Positions 6,131 through 8,380 of a stretch of 8,380 bases of DNA are shown here, one piece after another (the stretch's first letter is position 1; every line of letters starts with the position of its first letter). This stretch comes from JAAYKT01 sp964408955. Lineage in GTDB: Bacteria; Bacillota; Clostridia; Lutisporales; Lutisporaceae. The stretch lies in the NCBI GenBank assembly GCA_964408955.1, contig CAYPBK010000072.1, forward strand, positions 1 through 8,380, given 5' to 3'. Both the position numbers and the translations under genes were made by a program. The notes under the pieces were generated by a model. It was not told where the DNA came from and made no database searches. It was given only the letters and a program-made list of their open reading frames with translations.

Positions 6131-7595
6131 GAAGTATCGCCTCCAGTTGAGCCAATCCCTCTTGTATTTCTTTTTCCAACTCATTTATTTCAGCCATTAT
6201 CTCTAGGGGATGGGGATATTCTTCTTCAATATAGGTGGATTCTTTATATTTATTTATAGAAAGATCATAATCATTTTCTACAATTTCATCCTTTGGAACT
6301 AAGAAGCTTTGATCAGTTCTTTTCCTACCCTCTTCTTTATCTAATTCCTTAAATCTTTCAATTATATCAGGTATATTTGAACCTTCTATCCGGTTTCTCT
6401 TATCATCTAAGCTATAACCATCACTTTCCATATCATAAAACCAAACCTTATCAGTACCACCTGCTCCGGTCTTGGAAAACACAATTACTGCTGTTGATAC
6501 TCCTGCATAGGGTTTGAAAACTCCTGAAGGCATAGATATAATAGCTTCCAATCGGTGATTTTCAATGATTTCTTTTCTTATCGCTTTATGAGCTCTTGAA
6601 GATCCAAACAGAACTCCATCAGGCACTATGGATGCACAGCGCCCTCCATTTCTTAACATTCTTAAAAATAATGCTAAGAAAAGAAGTTCAGTTTTCTTGG
6701 TCTTTGTAATTTTTAATAAGTCAGTAGAAACTATGTCATAATCCAAACTTCCTTTAAAAGGAGGATTAGCAAGTATCTTTGTATATTTACCTGTGTCAAT
6801 ATTTTGATCAGACAGACTATCTTTATATTCTATGTGAGGATTTTGAATACCATGGGTCAACATATTCATAGCACCAATTCTTAGCATGGTTCTATCCATA
6901 TCATAGCCGGTAAACATATTATTGTCATAGTGGGCTTTGGCTTCCTTATTATAGAAGATTTCTTCAAGATAATTTTCTTTAAGATACTCTCCGGCGGATA
7001 CAAGAAAACCGGATGTACCGCAGGCAGGATCGCAGATGGTATCCCCAGGCTGTAAGTCAAGAAGCTCAACTATCATACGAATTATATGGCGTGGAGTTCG
7101 AAACTGGCCATTGGTACCGGCTGTAGAAAGCTTAGAAAGCATGTATTCATACAAGTCCCCTCTTGCATCCTGCTTATCAGGAAGTTTATCTATATAAGCA
7201 TACATATCATCTAGTGATGTAATTATTTTTTCTAAAAGCTGAGGAGTGGGTACTTTAAAAATATCATCAGCCATATATTTTGCATAAGAGCCACTATTGC
7301 CATTTAGTTCTTTTATAAAAGGGAAAACTTCAGTCATTATAATCTGATACATATTCTCAGCCGGTTTATCTCTCAGGGTAGACCACTTCATTTGTTCCTT
7401 ATCTGCAAATATACTTTTATATGGAATTTCTAACATCAAGCTTTCTTTTTGTCTTGTATTATCTGTTTGATCAAGATCGCGAATAAACATTAGATAGGTA
7501 ATTTGTTCTATGACATCTAAAGGATTAGTGAGCCCCCCTGTCCAAAACATTTCCCAAAGCTTGTCCACTTTATTTTTCAATTCTCCCGTAATCAT
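6123..7595 (-). CDS. hsdM: Type I R-M DNA methyltransferase subunit (HsdM), adenine-N6 type
   Basis: This 490-residue S-adenosylmethionine-dependent methyltransferase adds a methyl group to adenine N6 in the site chosen by HsdS. The helical N-terminal HsdM domain occupies about 5-140 (KVDKLWEMFWTGG, ITYLMFIRDLD). Then come GQFRTPRHI (163-171), motif I DPACGTSGF (189-197, cofactor binding; 7031-7005) and motif IV NPPF (277-280, catalytic; 6767-6756). Length and order match full-length HsdM, and no key residue is missing. ATG 7595 is preceded by AAAGGATGA about 9 nt upstream. It is the first gene of the hsdM-hsdS-hsdR-RT transcription unit, with a promoter-like sequence about 90 nt upstream. 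M and S together form the modification enzyme, which can act without R. Confidence 0.97.
   Translation of the reverse strand: MITGELKNKVDKLWEMFWTGGLTNPLDVIEQITYLMFIRDLDQTDNTRQKESLMLEIPYKSIFADKEQMKWSTLRDKPAENMYQIIMTEVFPFIKELNGNSGSYAKYMADDIFKVPTPQLLEKIITSLDDMYAYIDKLPDKQDARGDLYEYMLSKLSTAGTNGQFRTPRHIIRMIVELLDLQPGDTICDPACGTSGFLVSAGEYLKENYLEEIFYNKEAKAHYDNNMFTGYDMDRTMLRIGAMNMLTHGIQNPHIEYKDSLSDQNIDTGKYTKILANPPFKGSLDYDIVSTDLLKITKTKKTELLFLALFLRMLRNGGRCASIVPDGVLFGSSRAHKAIRKEIIENHRLEAIISMPSGVFKPYAGVSTAVIVFSKTGAGGTDKVWFYDMESDGYSLDDKRNRIEGSNIPDIIERFKELDKEEGRKRTDQSFLVPKDEIVENDYDLSINKYKESTYIEEEYPHPLEIMAEINELEKEIQEGLAQLEAILRG
6140..6144 (-). promoter_or_regulatory. hsdS: Ribosome binding site supporting the GTG start of hsdS
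   Basis: GGAGG on the minus strand lies inside the end of hsdM, 9 nt before GTG 6130. It is 24 nt from ATG 6115, too far to serve that start, so it favours the GTG. The overlap with hsdM implies coupled translation of methylase and specificity subunits. Confidence 0.6.
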
Positions 7596-7686
7596 TGTCG
7601 CTCATCCTTTTTATTCTTTTTCTTTTTTCGTCTTTATCTTGGCTTTTTCTATTTAAAGAAACCTAATAAATGGATTTTATATCTCC

Positions 7687-7715
7687 ATTATATCGTAGAA
7701 CCAAAATATGCACAA
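7687..7715 (-). promoter_or_regulatory. Putative promoter of the hsdM-hsdS-hsdR-RT operon
   Basis: On the minus strand TTGTGC (7715-7710) is followed after 17 nt by a perfect TATAAT (7692-7687), about 91 nt before the hsdM ATG. The -35 match is weak (three of six), which often goes with a controlled promoter. CCAA (7701-7704) and TTGG (7716-7719) form a small inverted repeat spanning the -35 and spacer, a possible operator. The rest of the 225-nt intergenic region is AT-rich and I see no strong terminator for the upstream gene, so read-through from the regulator is possible. Confidence 0.5.
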
Positions 7716-7798
7716 TTGGACAATCTTGTTTAATAAATATATGAGATTTCGCATTTTCTCGATAGATAGAAATTCAAGTTTATTTTAAATGTTAGAAA

Positions 7799-7831
7799 CT
7801 ACTTCGCATCTACTTCGCATCTACTTCGCAT
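7799..7831. repeat. Three perfect 11-bp tandem repeats at the 3' end of the regulator gene
   Basis: CTACTTCGCAT (plus strand) occurs three times back to back at 7799-7809, 7810-7820 and 7821-7831. The rightmost copy contains the last codons and TAG stop of the regulator; the other two lie just past it. The 11-bp period is close to one helical turn, so a protein could bind the copies on one DNA face. A diverged copy lies at 7748-7760 (TTCGCATTTTCTC against TTCGCATTTATCTC at 7825-7838, one base deleted). Confidence 0.9.
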
Positions 7832-8380
7832 TTATCTCATAAGTCTGTCTAGGATCTGTTTTTTCACCATTTCTTTTTATTATATTTAAATCTAATAAAT
7901 GGTTCAATCTTACGCTTACTGTTCTTGGCGCTTTGCCAGTATGTTTTGCTAATTCAATTGTTTTAACCTGTCTTTTTCCCACCATATAGGCAAGTATTTC
8001 TTTCTCTAAATCATCTAACTCTTCCCATATATTTTCTCCAAGACTTTCTTCTATCCCATCAGATTGTCTCGCTGTTCTCATAGCAATATTATTTTTCAAA
8101 ACTAATTTTACAGAATAATCTGGTTCAGAATAAATAGGCGGCTCAAGATAAAAACTTTTCATGTCAGAAAAGATACGTTTAACTCCTTCATTTAGTTCTC
8201 TAACCCAACCAAATTCCGTTAATACCCTAGCGATTCTAGGATTACGAGAATACCTTGTAACCGTAATATTATCTGCTGTAACAATATTAGGAAACTTGCC
8301 TGGACTTGTAATTTCCAACCTATCATCAAACATGGCAATCTTTATATATGCACCAGACATTCCATATTCCCTATGTGTGA
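7821..8380 (-). CDS. AlbA/Schlafen-type transcriptional regulator (COG2865-like), C-terminal part, cut by the window edge
   Basis: The frame is open to the right edge, so the ATG at 8360 is unlikely to be the true start. The upstream codons read THREYG, and HREY followed by IKIAMFDDRLEITSPG (residues 6-21 counted from that ATG) matches the conserved C-terminal domain of AlbA_2/'putative DNA binding' regulators, related to the RecG-like ATP-binding family. LTEFGWVRELNEGVKRIF further along is another hallmark of that domain. The last roughly 65 residues (ELDDLEKEILAYMV to TYEINAK) form a winged helix with the recognition-helix-like stretch APRTVSVRLNHL. The AlbA_2 domain should lie outside the window. 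Such genes often accompany type I R-M loci; control of the hsd operon is plausible but inferred. It ends at TAG 7823-7821, 225 nt before hsdM on the same strand. Confidence 0.85.
   Translation of the reverse strand, partial: THREYGMSGAYIKIAMFDDRLEITSPGKFPNIVTADNITVTRYSRNPRIARVLTEFGWVRELNEGVKRIFSDMKSFYLEPPIYSEPDYSVKLVLKNNIAMRTARQSDGIEESLGENIWEELDDLEKEILAYMVGKRQVKTIELAKHTGKAPRTVSVRLNHLLDLNIIKRNGEKTDPRQTYEINAK

Noticed and set aside
6131..6184. ATG 6184 as hsdS start
   Set aside because: It would add 18 lysine/tryptophan-rich residues antecedent to the usual N-terminus and a 62-nt overlap with hsdM, whereas GTG 6130 has a well-placed GGAGG.
6881..7069. 62-codon minus-strand open frame inside hsdM
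   Set aside because: It lies in another frame under the conserved HsdM motif I region, and I see no plausible domain in it.

Overview
The window holds most of a type I restriction-modification (R-M) operon on the minus strand. In transcription order (right to left) it reads: partial regulator – promoter – hsdM – hsdS – hsdR – reverse transcriptase – apparently non-coding, hairpin-rich segment. The AT-rich coding sequence, strong AGGAGG-type ribosome binding sites and use of TTG/GTG starts suggest a low-GC Gram-positive bacterium (Firmicutes/Clostridia-like). This is an inference; no taxonomic marker is present.

Right edge (7821-8380): the C-terminal part of an AlbA/Schlafen-type regulator (COG2865-like) ending in a winged helix. 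Its 3' end lies in three perfect 11-bp tandem repeats. A 225-nt spacer follows, with a sigma-A-type promoter facing hsdM. Centre (1957-7595): hsdM and hsdS overlap by 8 nt, and hsdS and hsdR are 17 nt apart. HsdR is interrupted by a run of exactly 100 N, an assembly gap that hides most of the nuclease domain and the first half of the Walker A motif. HsdM modifies DNA at sites chosen by HsdS, and HsdR translocates on and cuts unmodified DNA.

Left part (1-1944): 12 nt after the hsdR stop, with a near-perfect Shine-Dalgarno sequence next to that stop, begins a 541-residue reverse transcriptase. It has an intact catalytic core (D172 of motif A, YVDD at 264-267) and a long helical C-terminal extension, and it lacks group II intron maturase features. 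It resembles the Abi/'unknown group' (UG) RTs, several of which are anti-phage (DRT) enzymes; I cannot assign the class. Immediately downstream, on the same strand, I see a promoter-like sequence with an extended -10, a chain of seven short hairpins, and a final long hairpin with a U-rich arm.

The most interesting reading is a compound defence locus: a type I R-M system with a translationally linked RT, followed by a candidate RT-associated non-coding RNA. The protein calls are firm; the RNA is a hypothesis from inspection by eye.
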